Origin: Halovivax cerinus
GTDB taxonomy: Archaea; Halobacteriota; Halobacteria; Halobacteriales; Natrialbaceae
Assembly: GCF_024498195.1 (NCBI RefSeq)
Contig: NZ_CP101824.1
Coordinates: forward strand, 992,001 to 1,056,000
DNA length: 64,000 nt
Direction: 5' to 3'
Position numbers and translations under genes: made by a program. Under the pieces are notes generated by a model. That model was not told the origin of the DNA. It worked only from the letters and a program-made list of their open reading frames with translations, and did not search any database. The stretch's first letter is position 1. Each line of letters begins with the position of its first letter. This document shows positions 27,156-37,363 of the stretch, one piece after another.

Positions 27156-27608
27156 TTACTTCGAGACGGCGTCTTCCAGCGTGTCGACCGCGTCGACCGG
27201 GCTCTCCGCGGTCTCCATCTCGAGGGTCGGTATCTCGACCGCGCCGAGACCGACGATCGGGCGGTCGTAGACCCGGGCGAACCCGATCTCGGAGAGCGTC
27301 CCGTCGCTGCCCGCGAGGGCGATCACCCCATCACCGTTCAACGGAACGAGGGCGTTGCGGGCGTGGCCCATCCCCGTCGCGATGGGCACGTCGACGTGCG
27401 GGTTGGCGTCGGTGACCGAGTTCGTCGGGAGGATACCGATGGTTCGCCCGCCGGCCTCGGACGCGCCGCGGCAGACGGCCCACATCGTGCCGCCGAGGCC
27501 GCCGCAGACGACGTCGTGGCCGCGAGTACCGAGTTCCCGTCCGACCGCCTCCGCGAGTTCGGACTCGGCGTCAGTGATCTCGCCGCCACCGATGACGCTG
27601 ACTCGCAT
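27156..27608 (-). CDS. TIGR00725-type / LOG-like nucleotide-binding protein
   Basis: A 150-residue Rossmann-fold protein starting MRVSVIGGGEITDAESELAE. CGGLGGTMWAVCRGASEAGG and IALAGSDGTLSEIGFAR match the Lysine-decarboxylase-like/LOG superfamily, whose PGGxGTxxE motif appears here as AGSDGTLSE. The first Gly pair of that motif is altered, as in the TIGR00725 subgroup. Related proteins bind nucleotides or release cytokinin-like bases; the role here is unknown. ATG 27608 is chosen because upstream in-frame sequence is not conserved-looking. Confidence 0.85.
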   Translation of the reverse strand: MRVSVIGGGEITDAESELAEAVGRELGTRGHDVVCGGLGGTMWAVCRGASEAGGRTIGILPTNSVTDANPHVDVPIATGMGHARNALVPLNGDGVIALAGSDGTLSEIGFARVYDRPIVGLGAVEIPTLEMETAESPVDAVDTLEDAVSK

Positions 27609-27811
27609 GACCGATGGAAGACGAGCGGGCCCCTTGACTGTTTGGTACTCCGATGCTGACGGATTCAATTTGGGACCGCTTCGGATATACAATCGCCGCC
27701 TCGCCACGAGGGCGGGCCGCACCCACCGGACGAAACGCAGGTAGCACACGAACGGCGAGTAGTCACCGCACCCGACGGTTTTACCATCTGGGGCGTGTAC
27801 GAACGGGTGGT

Positions 27812-28726
27812 ATGTCGAAAGTTAGCGTGGTAGGCGCCGCCGGGACGGTCGGCGCCGCCGCCGGATACAACATCGCACTCCGCGACATCGCGGACGAACT
27901 GGTCTTCGTGGACATTCCCGACCAGGAGGACGTCACGGTGGGCCAGGCCGCCGACACGAATCACGGCGCCGCCTACGACTCGAACACGGTCGTCCGCCAG
28001 GGAACCTACGAGGACACCGCCGGATCGGACGTCGTCGTCATCACGGCGGGCATCCCCCGCCAGCCGGGCCAGACCCGGATCGATCTCGCGGGCGACAACG
28101 CCCCCATCATGGAGGACATCCAGGCCTCGCTCGACGAGCACAACGACGACTACGTCTCCGTGACGACTTCGAACCCGGTCGACCTGTTAAATCGCCACCT
28201 CTACGAGGCCGGCGACCGATCGCGCGAGCAGGTGATCGGCTTCGGCGGCCGCCTCGACTCCGCCCGGTTCCGGTACGTCATCTCCCAGCGGTACGACGCG
28301 CCCGTCCGGAACGTCGAGGCCACTATCCTCGGCGAGCACGGCGACGCCCAGGTCCCCGTCTTCTCGAAGGTCCGCGTCGACGGCGAGGACCTCGCGTTCG
28401 ACGACACCGAGCGGGAGGAACTGCTCGGCGAACTCCAGGAGAGTGCGATGAACGTCATCGAGAAGAAGGGCGCGACCCAGTGGGGACCAGCGACTGGCGT
28501 CGCCCACACCGTCGAAGCCATCCTGCGGGACACCGGCGAAGTCCTCCCGTGCAGCGTCAAACTCGAGGGCGAGTTCGGTCAGGAAGATACTGCCTTCGGC
28601 GTCCCGTGCAAGCTCGGGGCGGACGGCGTCGAAGAGATCGTCGAGTGGGACCTCACCGAGGACGAGCGCGACCAGCTCGGCGACGCGGCGGACAAACTCG
28701 CAGAGCAGTACGAGAAGATCGCGTAA
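27812..28726 (+). CDS. mdh: malate dehydrogenase
   Basis: Oxidises malate to oxaloacetate in the TCA cycle. The 304 residues closely follow the well-studied haloarchaeal enzyme: Rossmann loop [15 protein letters not shown], substrate-loop arginines in [20 protein letters not shown], catalytic His in [12 protein letters not shown], and a strongly acidic surface. It is the LDH-like tetrameric type. ATG 27812 is preceded by a TATA-like gttttacc at 27777-27784, consistent with a leaderless transcript; the longer in-frame opening to 27653 is rejected. Confidence 0.97.
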   Translation: MSKVSVVGAAGTVGAAAGYNIALRDIADELVFVDIPDQEDVTVGQAADTNHGAAYDSNTVVRQGTYEDTAGSDVVVITAGIPRQPGQTRIDLAGDNAPIMEDIQASLDEHNDDYVSVTTSNPVDLLNRHLYEAGDRSREQVIGFGGRLDSARFRYVISQRYDAPVRNVEATILGEHGDAQVPVFSKVRVDGEDLAFDDTEREELLGELQESAMNVIEKKGATQWGPATGVAHTVEAILRDTGEVLPCSVKLEGEFGQEDTAFGVPCKLGADGVEEIVEWDLTEDERDQLGDAADKLAEQYEKIA

Positions 28727-29106
28727 GCGGTCGGTAACCTGAATCGGTCGTCACCGGGTTCGAGCCCGCCGCCAGGTCCATTTTCCGCCACCAGCACTTG
28801 CGGTTCTCGCTCGCTTCGTTCCCTGTTTCGCGCCGCTCACGGCTCGCTCACGCTCCCCGCTCTCCAGACCGAGGGTCTCGCTGTACTCGCCCCTCGCCGC
28901 TCGCGGGTCGTTCTCTGCTCACGGGCGCCTCGCGCCCGTTCGCACGGCTCGAGGGATCGGAGATCACTCGCTGCTCCCCGTTCGCGGTTCCGCGGTTCTC
29001 GGCCTTCGGCCTCCGAACTGCACAGCCTCCGAACCGCGCTCCTCGCGGTTCCCTCCGGTCACCGCTCGCCATTCCGCGGTTCTCGGCCTTCGGCCTCCGA
29101 ACCGCG
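28727..29106. repeat. 380-bp gap of palindromic, repeated GC/T-rich sequence
   Basis: This gap between convergent genes holds no gene. A 34-bp string starting ttccgcggttctcggcct occurs at 28988-29021 and 29072-29105 with one mismatch. Many short motifs of the type cgctcgcttcg, gcggttc and gggcgc/gcgccc recur, so the strand can form several hairpins. Similar motifs appear in the insert at 24005-24075 and at 22955-22975. It may be a bidirectional terminator region or a cluster of palindromic repeats. Confidence 0.75.
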
Positions 29107-31824
29107 CTACCGTCGCTGATCGTGATCGAGCGCGGCCCGCAAAATCCGCAACCCGGGTGCGGTGATGCCGAAGTTCTCCATGCCGAAGGGATGCATGTTC
29201 GACTGGTTGGCTGGCGGCAGGAGACTGCCGACGACGGTGATCGAGCCAAGATCGCCGACGATCACGTCGCCACCGGTCGTTGCAGCCACGTCGCCGCCGG
29301 CAGACGTGAACGCGTTCTGGTTCACGGTGTAGACCGGCGACTCGTTGCTGGTCGTGTAGCCGATCGTCGGTCCCGTCCAGAGTTCGCTCTCGAGTGAACT
29401 GACGTGATTCACCAGCTCGTGGTTCGACGTGCTGTCGAGCTTGGCGAACTGCCGGGTTGTTCGGTTCACGTGGGAGGAGTTGATGTATCCCGCGCCCTCG
29501 ACGTCGAGCGGACCGAGGAGCGAGAGGCCCGAATCGGTTAGAACGAGGTCGCCGCCCGCACTCACGTACTCCTCGATGGCGGAGACGTAGGCGGAGCTGT
29601 CGACGCCGTCGTCGTGGAGGAGCACCAGCTGGTCGTGGGCGGGCTCGCCGCCGCTTACTAGCGCACCGCTCTCGACGTCGCTCACCGAGAGCGTCGCCGC
29701 CGAGCCGTCGACGATGGCGTCGCCGTACTCCTCCAAGAAGGTGACCGGCGTCACATCGTACGCGCGCTGGTCGTAGTCCATGATGCCCGGATCGGGCTGG
29801 CCGACGGCCTCGACGGTCGAGAATCGAAGCGCGGCCGTGCCACCCTCGTCGTGAGTGCGTCCACCCTCACCTCTGGCACGGTCGCTCTCGCCGCGATCCT
29901 GCCCCTCCACCCCACGAGCACGCCCGCTCCCGCCGCGGACGCGAACCTCCCAGGTCCCCGGTTCGGGATCGGTCACCAGCCAGTCTGCCTCCCGGGTGCG
30001 CACCGGCGCGGACCTGACCTCCGTGCCGTCCGGTGCGATCAGCGAGGCCTCGGCGATAGGGCCCGTCGCTTCGGTGACGTCGATCGAGAGGGTGTGGACG
30101 TCACGACCGACGCGGATTCGGTGACGACCGCGCCCGCGCGTCGCGTCGATCGTCGCCTCGTCTCGCGAGAGTGTGGTCGCCGAATCGACCGCGACGTCGT
30201 TCGAACTGCGCGCGACCGTCGGACTGTCGACGATCGCGAGCGAGCGCCCGCCAGTCTCGATCCCGCCGTCGATCGGCTCGCCCGCGACGCGTGCGAGTTC
30301 GCGCATGCAAATCTGGTAGGCTTCGGATTGGACCGTGACGAGGCCGGCGTTGAAGGGGACGGAGCTCGCGGTCTGGGCGTTGTCGATCGCCATCTCGTAG
30401 CTGAGAACCGTCGCACCGAGGCCACCCATCTCGACCGTCTTGCCGAGCCAGCCACCCATGCTGCCGGTGACGTTGTAGTTGATCGTGTCCGCGGTGGTCC
30501 CCCACTCGTAGGGTACGGAGGGGACGTCGTAGATGCCCCGCTGGGAGGCCGCATCGGAGATATCGCCACTGTACTGGTCCATCAGCGGGGCGATCTCGGC
30601 CTCGTAGGCCTCGTTCGTCCGCTCGTTGAGCGCGTCGATCGCGGCCTGGGCGCGCGGCCCGTACTCGCCGTTGCCCTGCATCGAATTGACGAGGTGGTTC
30701 GAGCCGTACATCCCGTGGAAGTCGGAGGCGTAGGCGACGTCGTCGTACGCGCGTAGTTCGTGAACGAGCCAGAGCGCGTCCGGAACGTACTGTTCGTACT
30801 GGCTCTCGACGTCGTCGTCGGGCCCGCCGGGATCGTCGTTCACCAGATTCTGCCCGTTCGGTTCTGCGGGGTACTTGTTCGGGTCGACGAGCCCGGCGGT
30901 CGGGTACTGGCGATTCGGATCGAGGTTGGACCCGTTGACGCGCGTAAACGTATCTCGCGTGGAACTGGCAGCCGAGACCGTCTCGGGGTGACGGGCCATC
31001 CAGCCGTCGGGGTTCGAGAGGACGAAGACGAGGCCGATGTCGTCGAGCCACGACTCTACGTCCGGTTCCTCCCCCCGGAGGACGTTTTCGAGGAACCTGA
31101 CCCCAGCCTCGACGCCGCTCCGTTCGTCGCCGTGAATACTGAGTGAGTTGACGACGACCGGCTTCTCCTGGATGGACGCGACGTCGTTCGAGAGTTCCGC
31201 GACGACGAGATCGTAGGCACTGTGTCCGCCGGTCCGTCGGTTGTCGAGTCCCGGCGTGTTCCCGAAGCGTTTCACGTTGACTCGGTCGGGGTATTCCGCC
31301 GCGAAGTGTTCGAGTCCGTCGATGGCTTCCTCGTAGGCGATGTAGTCGAGCGCGTTCTGCGGCTCGGGAAAGACCCGATCCGGATATCGGTAGTGCTTCC
31401 AGAACGGGTTCGCCCCGGGCGAGAATTGCAGACGCGTCACCAGGAAGTACTGTGAGATCTCGTCGATCTCGTTCGTCGTCAGCCTAGCGTACATCGCCGC
31501 GCCGGGACCGTCGGTCGTCCGGACGTCCGTCCCGTAGTCGGTCAGCTCCGGGAGCAGACGGTCGTCGTAGGCGCTGACGAGGGTCGGTATGCGCTCGCCC
31601 GAGCCGACGGTGTCGTACACGTACTCCAGTTCGTCCGTCAGTTTGTATCGCTCGACGGCCGTCGCCCCGGCGTCGGTCGTGGATTCAGTCGATTCGGCTG
31701 TCGTCCTACCAGCCGCCAACCCGGCCGTACCGGCGGCCCCGGCACTCGCGAGGAACGCACGTCGACTAACCGGGCTCGGGCGGCTGAACAGGTCTGAACC
31801 GTCTGCATCGTCGGTTGGAAACAT
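29107..31824 (-). CDS. Tat-exported M14 family zinc carboxypeptidase
   Basis: A 905-residue secreted enzyme. The Tat signal is SPVSRRAFLASAGAAGTAGL, with no lipobox. The M14 domain (about 160-510) has zinc ligands in SLSIHGDERSGVEA (His, Glu) and ASDFHGMYGS (His), and a likely catalytic Glu in ATVLSYEMAID. A beta-rich domain follows (about 570-690), interrupted by a Gly/Arg/Glu-rich low-complexity stretch (GRARGVEGQDRGESDRARGE). The C-terminal 200 residues (YISAIEEYVSAGGDLVLTDS-type sequence) resemble glutamine-amidotransferase-like folds. A tatatattta element at 31854-31863 is about 30 nt upstream of ATG 31824. Confidence 0.9.
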   Translation of the reverse strand: MFPTDDADGSDLFSRPSPVSRRAFLASAGAAGTAGLAAGRTTAESTESTTDAGATAVERYKLTDELEYVYDTVGSGERIPTLVSAYDDRLLPELTDYGTDVRTTDGPGAAMYARLTTNEIDEISQYFLVTRLQFSPGANPFWKHYRYPDRVFPEPQNALDYIAYEEAIDGLEHFAAEYPDRVNVKRFGNTPGLDNRRTGGHSAYDLVVAELSNDVASIQEKPVVVNSLSIHGDERSGVEAGVRFLENVLRGEEPDVESWLDDIGLVFVLSNPDGWMARHPETVSAASSTRDTFTRVNGSNLDPNRQYPTAGLVDPNKYPAEPNGQNLVNDDPGGPDDDVESQYEQYVPDALWLVHELRAYDDVAYASDFHGMYGSNHLVNSMQGNGEYGPRAQAAIDALNERTNEAYEAEIAPLMDQYSGDISDAASQRGIYDVPSVPYEWGTTADTINYNVTGSMGGWLGKTVEMGGLGATVLSYEMAIDNAQTASSVPFNAGLVTVQSEAYQICMRELARVAGEPIDGGIETGGRSLAIVDSPTVARSSNDVAVDSATTLSRDEATIDATRGRGRHRIRVGRDVHTLSIDVTEATGPIAEASLIAPDGTEVRSAPVRTREADWLVTDPEPGTWEVRVRGGSGRARGVEGQDRGESDRARGEGGRTHDEGGTAALRFSTVEAVGQPDPGIMDYDQRAYDVTPVTFLEEYGDAIVDGSAATLSVSDVESGALVSGGEPAHDQLVLLHDDGVDSSAYVSAIEEYVSAGGDLVLTDSGLSLLGPLDVEGAGYINSSHVNRTTRQFAKLDSTSNHELVNHVSSLESELWTGPTIGYTTSNESPVYTVNQNAFTSAGGDVAATTGGDVIVGDLGSITVVGSLLPPANQSNMHPFGMENFGITAPGLRILRAALDHDQRR

Positions 31825-31936
31825 ACTACATCTATACGGTTCCCGCCGACAGAGTATATATTTATTCTAGACTCGTAGAAACAATATCAGTAAAAGCAGT
31901 CAGATACTATAGTAGTGGCTGTCGCCGGGGCTCGTT

Positions 31937-32182
31937 CTACGGGATCAACTGGTCGCCATCGTCGTCGTAGATCGTGATCGCGTCGACGGGACAGGCCCGA
32001 GCGGCGAACTTCGCGTCGAGTTCCGCATCGTCGGGAACCTCACGAACGAAGACGCTATCTTCGACCTCCTCCGACCCCTGGAGGACGGCCTTGCCACGAT
32101 CCGTGTCTTTCTCGAACTCGCTCCACTCGGCGACGCACTGGTACATCCCGATACAGGTGTCCTCGTCGAACTCGACCTTCAT
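31937..32182 (-). CDS. ferredoxin with three cluster cysteines
   Basis: An 81-residue acidic electron carrier. Cysteines are at about 10 and 16 in DTCIGMYQCVAEW and at about 64 in ARACPVDAI. The usual CxxCxxC motif lacks its middle cysteine, so the cluster is likely 3Fe-4S, or 4Fe-4S with a non-cysteine ligand. Residues between carry the common insert KAVLQGSEEVEDSVFVREVP. ATG 32182 (MKVEFDEDTC) is the start; the longer frame has no family match. Confidence 0.88.
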   Translation of the reverse strand: MKVEFDEDTCIGMYQCVAEWSEFEKDTDRGKAVLQGSEEVEDSVFVREVPDDAELDAKFAARACPVDAITIYDDDGDQLIP

Positions 32183-32309
32183 GGAGTGACGTTGGGACGG
32201 TCGGCCTATAGCGCTGGCGGGAATGGGTGGAATCCGTCCGAACCGACGGACCGTGGAATCCGGTTGGGTTGGCAAATCGTGTTGTATGTTAGTCGGGACC
32301 ACATATCAT

Positions 32310-32319
32310 CGTGATTTTA
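32310..32319 (+). promoter_or_regulatory. TATA-like element deciding the methyltransferase start
   Basis: gattttatg lies about 28 nt before ATG 32346. Three other in-frame ATGs (32223, 32286, 32319) lie upstream or inside the element, so a leaderless start at 32346 is preferred. Confidence 0.45.
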
Positions 32320-32345
32320 TGTTCCCGGCGAATCGAGTCGGTCGT

Positions 32346-33134
32346 ATGGTCACGGACGCCGTAGCGACCACGAAACCGTGCGAGGACGCTCTGGGGCTCG
32401 CGATGTTGGACTATCAGCAGGGGCGGGATGGAACGCTTCTCTACCGCGACGGCCTGGCGACGAAGGATGGGAACGTCGAGGAATTCTACTTTACGCTCCC
32501 CGCCGAGTGGGCGGACGAACGAATCGCCCAGCTCCGGCGGCTGACCGATTCCGGCGGACCGGTGCTCGATGTCGGGTGTGGAACCGGCCAGCACGTTCGG
32601 TGGGTTCGGGACCAGGACGTCGATGCAGTCGGTATCGACGTGAGTTCGCGCGCCGTGGCGACCGCCCGCGAACGTGGGACACGACAGGTTCTCGTCGGCG
32701 ATATGTTCGACCTGCCCTTCGACCGGGACCGGTTCCGAGCGATCAACTGCTCGGGAACGCAACTCGGACTCGGCGGCTCGCTCGCGGGCATCGCCGACGT
32801 CCTCGATCGGTTCGCCCGCGTAACGACCGACGATGCAATCGTGCTCGTCGACAACTACGATCCGAGGAAGCTCGACGACGACTTTTTCGGCTACCGACCG
32901 GATCCGCGCGAGGGGATCGCCCACCGGTGCTTCCACTTCGAATACGAGCGTGCGACGACGGGGGCTGGTCTCGACGCGATCAGTCGGTCACTCCACTTCC
33001 TGCTGTGCTCGCCGGATCGGCTCCGCGAGACCGTCGCCCGGACACCCTGGCGCGTCGACGAGGTGTTTCCCACCGACGACGAGACGTTTTATCGCGCACT
33101 GTTAGAGCGTGTCGACGGCCGCTTCGCAGAATGA
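32346..33134 (+). CDS. class I SAM-dependent methyltransferase
   Basis: A 262-residue protein with a full SAM-binding core: motif I VLDVGCGTGQHVRWV, acidic motif II AVGIDVSS, and VLVGDMFDLPFDRDRFRAIN. The C-terminal half (YDPRKLDDDFFGYRPDPREG) is specific to a subgroup I cannot name. The N-terminus MVTDAVATTKPCEDALGLAM is used because of the TATA element near 32314. The substrate is unknown. Confidence 0.85.
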   Translation: MVTDAVATTKPCEDALGLAMLDYQQGRDGTLLYRDGLATKDGNVEEFYFTLPAEWADERIAQLRRLTDSGGPVLDVGCGTGQHVRWVRDQDVDAVGIDVSSRAVATARERGTRQVLVGDMFDLPFDRDRFRAINCSGTQLGLGGSLAGIADVLDRFARVTTDDAIVLVDNYDPRKLDDDFFGYRPDPREGIAHRCFHFEYERATTGAGLDAISRSLHFLLCSPDRLRETVARTPWRVDEVFPTDDETFYRALLERVDGRFAE

Positions 33135-33222
33135 ACGATCGCCGCGTTGTGCCGGTAGGCGCGATCGAGACGGGTCGCGAAGCAACGTTTTTCCGCCCGG
33201 TCGGCCAACGACGACGGACGGA

Positions 33223-34431
33223 ATGGTCGCACTGTCGTTCGTCGTCCTCGTCGGCGTCGCGATACTGACCTGTCTGTCGATGGCGTGGGTACTCGGCGCC
33301 AACAGCAATTCGCCGCCGTTCGCACCCGCGATCGGAGCGAACGCGATCTCGACGATGCAGGCGGCGTTCGTGATCGGGTTGCTCGCGGCCGCGGGGGCGC
33401 TCATGCAGGGCGGTAGCATCTCCGAGACGATCGGTGCGGACCTCATCGGCGGCGTGACGATCACGCCGCTCGCCGCAATCGCGGGCCTGCTCACCGCGGC
33501 GACGTTCATGGGGATCGGCATCTACACGCGCTACCCGATCCCCGCGGCGTTCGCGACGACGGGCGCGATGGTCGGCGTCGGGCTCTCGCTCGGCGGCGAT
33601 CCGGCGATGGCGACCTACCGCCGGCTCGGTACATTCTGGCTGTTCGTTCCCATCATGTCGGGCGGCCTGGCCTACGCGACCGCGATCACGCTGCGGCGGG
33701 ACGATATCCCCGAATCCGTCGGCGTCCCGGCGCTTGCGGGGCTGGTCGGGGCGATCATCGCCAACATCCGGCTGGGCGTCATCCCGGATCCCGCCGCCGA
33801 CCAGGGAACCCTCGCCGGCCTCGTCTCTCGGCAGTTCGGCGGCGGGCCCTCGCTCGCAGGCGGCGTCGATCTCGGGATCGTCCTGGTGACCGTCGCGGCC
33901 GGGGCGATCGCCTTCGCCGTGGTCCGCCGGCGAGTCCTCGTCTCCGTCGAATCCGGCATTCGCTCGTTCCTGCTCGTCCTCGGCGGGATCGTCGCCTTCT
34001 CCTCGGGCGGCTCGCAGGTGGGCCTGGCGACTGGCCCGCTCGAGAACCTCTTCCGGGTCGAACTCGGATTGCCGGGGATCACCCTGCTCGCGCTCGGCGC
34101 CACGGGGATCCTCGCTGGCGCCTGGATGGCCGCCCCACGACTGTTGCAGGCGACCTCCCGAGAGTACGCCCAGCTCGGTGTTCGCCGGTCGATCGCCGCG
34201 CTCGTCCCCGGCTTCGTCATCGCCCAGCTGGCGATCTTCCTCGGCATCCCGATCTCGCTCAACAACATCATCCTCTCGGGCGTCATCGGCGGCGGCCTCG
34301 CGGCCGGCTCCGCGGGCGTCTCCCGACAGAAAATCGGCGTCACCGTCTCGTTCTGGCTGCTGACGCTCGGGAGTTCGATCGCCGCAGGATACGGGATCTA
34401 TCGGGTCCTCGCGTTCGGATTGGGTAGGTAG
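33223..34431 (+). CDS. PiT-family inorganic phosphate transporter
   Basis: A 402-residue membrane protein with about ten hydrophobic segments. The PiT signatures are ANSNSPPFAPAIGANAISTM near the N-terminus, a version of the GANDVANA motif, and the internal repeat GIPISLNNIILSGVIGGGLA near residue 345. Members carry phosphate (or sulfate) with protons or sodium. Its end is followed by a convergent Usp gene; no PhoU-like DUF47 partner is adjacent. Confidence 0.9.
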   Translation: MVALSFVVLVGVAILTCLSMAWVLGANSNSPPFAPAIGANAISTMQAAFVIGLLAAAGALMQGGSISETIGADLIGGVTITPLAAIAGLLTAATFMGIGIYTRYPIPAAFATTGAMVGVGLSLGGDPAMATYRRLGTFWLFVPIMSGGLAYATAITLRRDDIPESVGVPALAGLVGAIIANIRLGVIPDPAADQGTLAGLVSRQFGGGPSLAGGVDLGIVLVTVAAGAIAFAVVRRRVLVSVESGIRSFLLVLGGIVAFSSGGSQVGLATGPLENLFRVELGLPGITLLALGATGILAGAWMAAPRLLQATSREYAQLGVRRSIAALVPGFVIAQLAIFLGIPISLNNIILSGVIGGGLAAGSAGVSRQKIGVTVSFWLLTLGSSIAAGYGIYRVLAFGLGR

Positions 34432-34471
34432 TATCGAACCTCTGAGCCGGAGATTCCGTCCGGCACCGGCC

Positions 34472-34891
34472 TCACTCCAGAATCGTCACCGGGACGTCGG
34501 TCCCTTCGGCGATCAGTTGCGGAATCCCATCGCCGACGAGCCGACGGACGATGCCGCTGACGTCGTGCCCGGAGACGACGACGTGATCGACCCCGTTGCG
34601 GTCGACGTACGGGGGAACGAGTTCCGCCGGCGGTCCCTCGCGTATCTCGATCGCCACCCGCGACGGGGCCTCGACCGACGAGCGGAGTTCGTCGGCCCGG
34701 TCGCGAGCCGCCGAAAGACGTTCGTCGCCCCGTTCCAGAACTCGGCCCTCGCTCACACGGTGATCCAGCGGAGCAACCACCGAGAGGAGCGTCACCGTCA
34801 CCTCCGGGTAGGCCTCGAGGGCGTGGGCCAGCGCGTCTTCATCGTCCGGGTCCCCGAGCGCGACGACGAGGACGTGATCGGGATCGGCCAT
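34472..34891 (-). CDS. universal stress protein UspA family
   Basis: A 139-residue Usp domain starting MADPDHVLVVALGDPDDEDA. The C-terminal segment VVSGHDVSGIVRRLVGDGIP departs from the ATP-binding G-x2-G-x9-G-S/T pattern, so it may not bind ATP. It is convergent with the phosphate transporter and divergent from hel308. Confidence 0.85.
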   Translation of the reverse strand: MADPDHVLVVALGDPDDEDALAHALEAYPEVTVTLLSVVAPLDHRVSEGRVLERGDERLSAARDRADELRSSVEAPSRVAIEIREGPPAELVPPYVDRNGVDHVVVSGHDVSGIVRRLVGDGIPQLIAEGTDVPVTILE

Positions 34892-34987
34892 AGCTCCAGT
34901 TGACCTCCAAGCCCCATCGGCCTGTCGGCGACGGTTGCCCCCGCCCGACACGACAGTTTAAACCGGAGCACGACCCAACCACGGGTA

Positions 34988-37363
34988 ATGAATCTCGAGG
35001 AGCTGTCGGGGCTCCCGCCCGGCGCCGTCTCGCACTTCCAGGCCGAGGGGATCGAGTCGCTCTATCCGCCCCAGGCCGAGGCCGTCGAGGCCGGCGCCAC
35101 CGACGGCGACAGCCTCGTCGCGGCCGTCCCGACCGCGAGCGGGAAGACCATGATCGCCGCCCTGGCGATGCTGTCGGCGATCGAACGCGGGGGCAAAGCA
35201 CTCTACATCGTCCCCCTTCGCGCACTCGCGAGTGAGAAGAAGGCGGAGTTCGAGGCCTACGAGGAGTTCGGCGTCTCCGTGGGGGTAACGACGGGCAACT
35301 ACGAGAGCACCGACGACTGGCTCGCGACGCGCGACATCGTCGTCGCGACCAGCGAGAAGGTCGACTCGCTCGTGCGAAACGGCGCCGACTGGCTCTCCGA
35401 ACTCACCTGCGTCGTCTCGGACGAGGTACACCTCATCGACGACCGAAACCGCGGGCCGACGCTGGAGGTCACCCTCGCCAAACTGCGCGCGCTCAATCCC
35501 GCACTGCAGGTGGTCGCCCTCTCGGCGACGGTGGGCAACGCCGGCGAGATCGCCGACTGGCTCGACGCCGAACTCGTCGCCTCCGACTGGCGCCCGATCG
35601 ACCTCCAGATGGGCGTCCACTACGGGAACGCGATCAGCTTCGACGACGGCGGAAAGCGCGAGGTTCCCGTCGACGGCTCGGAGAGCCAGGAGGACGCCCT
35701 CGTCAGAGACATCGTCGCCGAGGACGCCTCCGCACTCGTCTTCGTGAACTCGCGGCGCAACGCCGAGGCCGCAGCGCGCCGCCTCGCGAACGTGGTGGCT
35801 CCGGAACTCGACGCCGACGAGCAGGAGGCGCTCGAGGAACTCGCCGACGATATTCGGGACGTCAGCGACAGCGAGACGAGTACCGATCTGGCCGCTGCCG
35901 TCGAGAAGGGCGCGGCCTTTCACCACGCCGGACTCGCCAGCGAACACCGATCGCTCGTCGAGGACGCCTTCCGCGACCGCCTCCTGAAGGTCATCAGCGC
36001 CACCCCGACGCTCGCCGCGGGGGTCAACACGCCCGCTCGGCGCGTGATCGTCCGCGACTGGCGCCGGTTCGATCCGACCGCTGGCGGAATGGCGCCGCTG
36101 GACGTCCTGGAAGTCCACCAGATGATGGGGCGTGCGGGTCGACCCGGTCTCGACCCCTACGGCGAGGCCGTCCTGCTGGCCAAAAGCCACGACGAGCAGG
36201 ACGAGCTGTTCGATCGGTACATCTGGGCCGACGCCGAAGACGTCCGATCGAAACTCGCGGCCGAACCCGCCCTCCGGACGCACGTCCTCGCGACCATCGC
36301 CTCCGGCTTCGCCCGCACCCGCGACGGCCTGCTCTCGTTCATGAACGAGACGCTCTACGCTAGCCAGACCACCGAACGGGGCCGACTCGAGTCGGTCACC
36401 GACACCGTCCTGGACTATCTGGAGCGAAACGACTTCATAGAACGAGAAGGCGGGAATTCCTCGACGTCCCAGTCCGCGGCCGACGACCCCTTCACCTCCG
36501 CCGCCGACCTCGCCGCCGAGGCCGACCGGGACGTCGAACTCCGGGCGACGAACCTGGGTCACACCGTCTCGCGACTCTATCTGGATCCGATGAGCGCCGC
36601 GGAGATCGTCCACGGCCTCGAGTCGGCGGACGCTCGCCCGACCGCGATGGGGCTCTACCAGTTGATCGCCCGCACGCCGGACATGTACGAACTCTACTTG
36701 CGCTCCGGCGAGGACGACAAATACGGCCAGCTCTACTACGAGCTCGAGGACGAACTACTGGGCGATCGTCCGAGCGAGTACGAGGACGACCGCTTCGAAG
36801 ACTGGCTGGCAGCGCTGAAGACCGGTGCCCTCCTCAAGGACTGGGCCGACGAGATGGACGAGGATCGCCTCACCGAACGGTACTCCATCGGGCCCGGTGA
36901 CCTCCGCGGGAAGGTCGAGACCGCCGAGTGGCTCCTCGGGGCTGCGGAGACGCTCGCCGCCGAGATCGAGTCGGACTGGAGCGTCGCCGTCCGCGAGGCC
37001 CGGGCCCGCGTCGAACACGGCGTCCGCGAGGAGTTGCTCGAACTCGTCGGCGTCCGCGGCGTCGGTCGCAAACGCGCCCGACAACTCTACCAGGTCGGGA
37101 TCGAGACGCCCGCGGACCTGCGGACGGTCGACAAGGGCGTCGTCCTCGGGGCACTCCGCGGCACGAAGACGGCCGAGAACATCCTCGAAAACGCCGGCCG
37201 CGAGGATCCGTCGATGGACGGAGTCACGCCGGTCGACGTCGATCACGGCGCGACGCAGCGAGGGACCGACGGCGGAACCACCGGATCGGCATCCGAACAC
37301 ATCGGATCGGGCGGTGAGGCGGATGCAGACGAGGAGAACCAGTCGAGCCTGGGTGACTTCTGA
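34988..37363 (+). CDS. hel308: Hel308-type ATP-dependent DNA helicase
   Basis: A 791-residue superfamily 2 helicase acting at stalled replication forks. Motifs in order: Walker [12 protein letters not shown] (near 50), [75 protein letters not shown] and [13 protein letters not shown] winged-helix and ratchet domain follow, and a helix-hairpin-helix ([18 protein letters not shown]) sits near 685. The last residues, QSSLGDF, look like a PCNA-interacting peptide. A TATA-like gtttaaacc at 34956-34964 supports ATG 34988. Its stop overlaps the next start (TGATG). Confidence 0.95.
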   Translation: MNLEELSGLPPGAVSHFQAEGIESLYPPQAEAVEAGATDGDSLVAAVPTASGKTMIAALAMLSAIERGGKALYIVPLRALASEKKAEFEAYEEFGVSVGVTTGNYESTDDWLATRDIVVATSEKVDSLVRNGADWLSELTCVVSDEVHLIDDRNRGPTLEVTLAKLRALNPALQVVALSATVGNAGEIADWLDAELVASDWRPIDLQMGVHYGNAISFDDGGKREVPVDGSESQEDALVRDIVAEDASALVFVNSRRNAEAAARRLANVVAPELDADEQEALEELADDIRDVSDSETSTDLAAAVEKGAAFHHAGLASEHRSLVEDAFRDRLLKVISATPTLAAGVNTPARRVIVRDWRRFDPTAGGMAPLDVLEVHQMMGRAGRPGLDPYGEAVLLAKSHDEQDELFDRYIWADAEDVRSKLAAEPALRTHVLATIASGFARTRDGLLSFMNETLYASQTTERGRLESVTDTVLDYLERNDFIEREGGNSSTSQSAADDPFTSAADLAAEADRDVELRATNLGHTVSRLYLDPMSAAEIVHGLESADARPTAMGLYQLIARTPDMYELYLRSGEDDKYGQLYYELEDELLGDRPSEYEDDRFEDWLAALKTGALLKDWADEMDEDRLTERYSIGPGDLRGKVETAEWLLGAAETLAAEIESDWSVAVREARARVEHGVREELLELVGVRGVGRKRARQLYQVGIETPADLRTVDKGVVLGALRGTKTAENILENAGREDPSMDGVTPVDVDHGATQRGTDGGTTGSASEHIGSGGEADADEENQSSLGDF

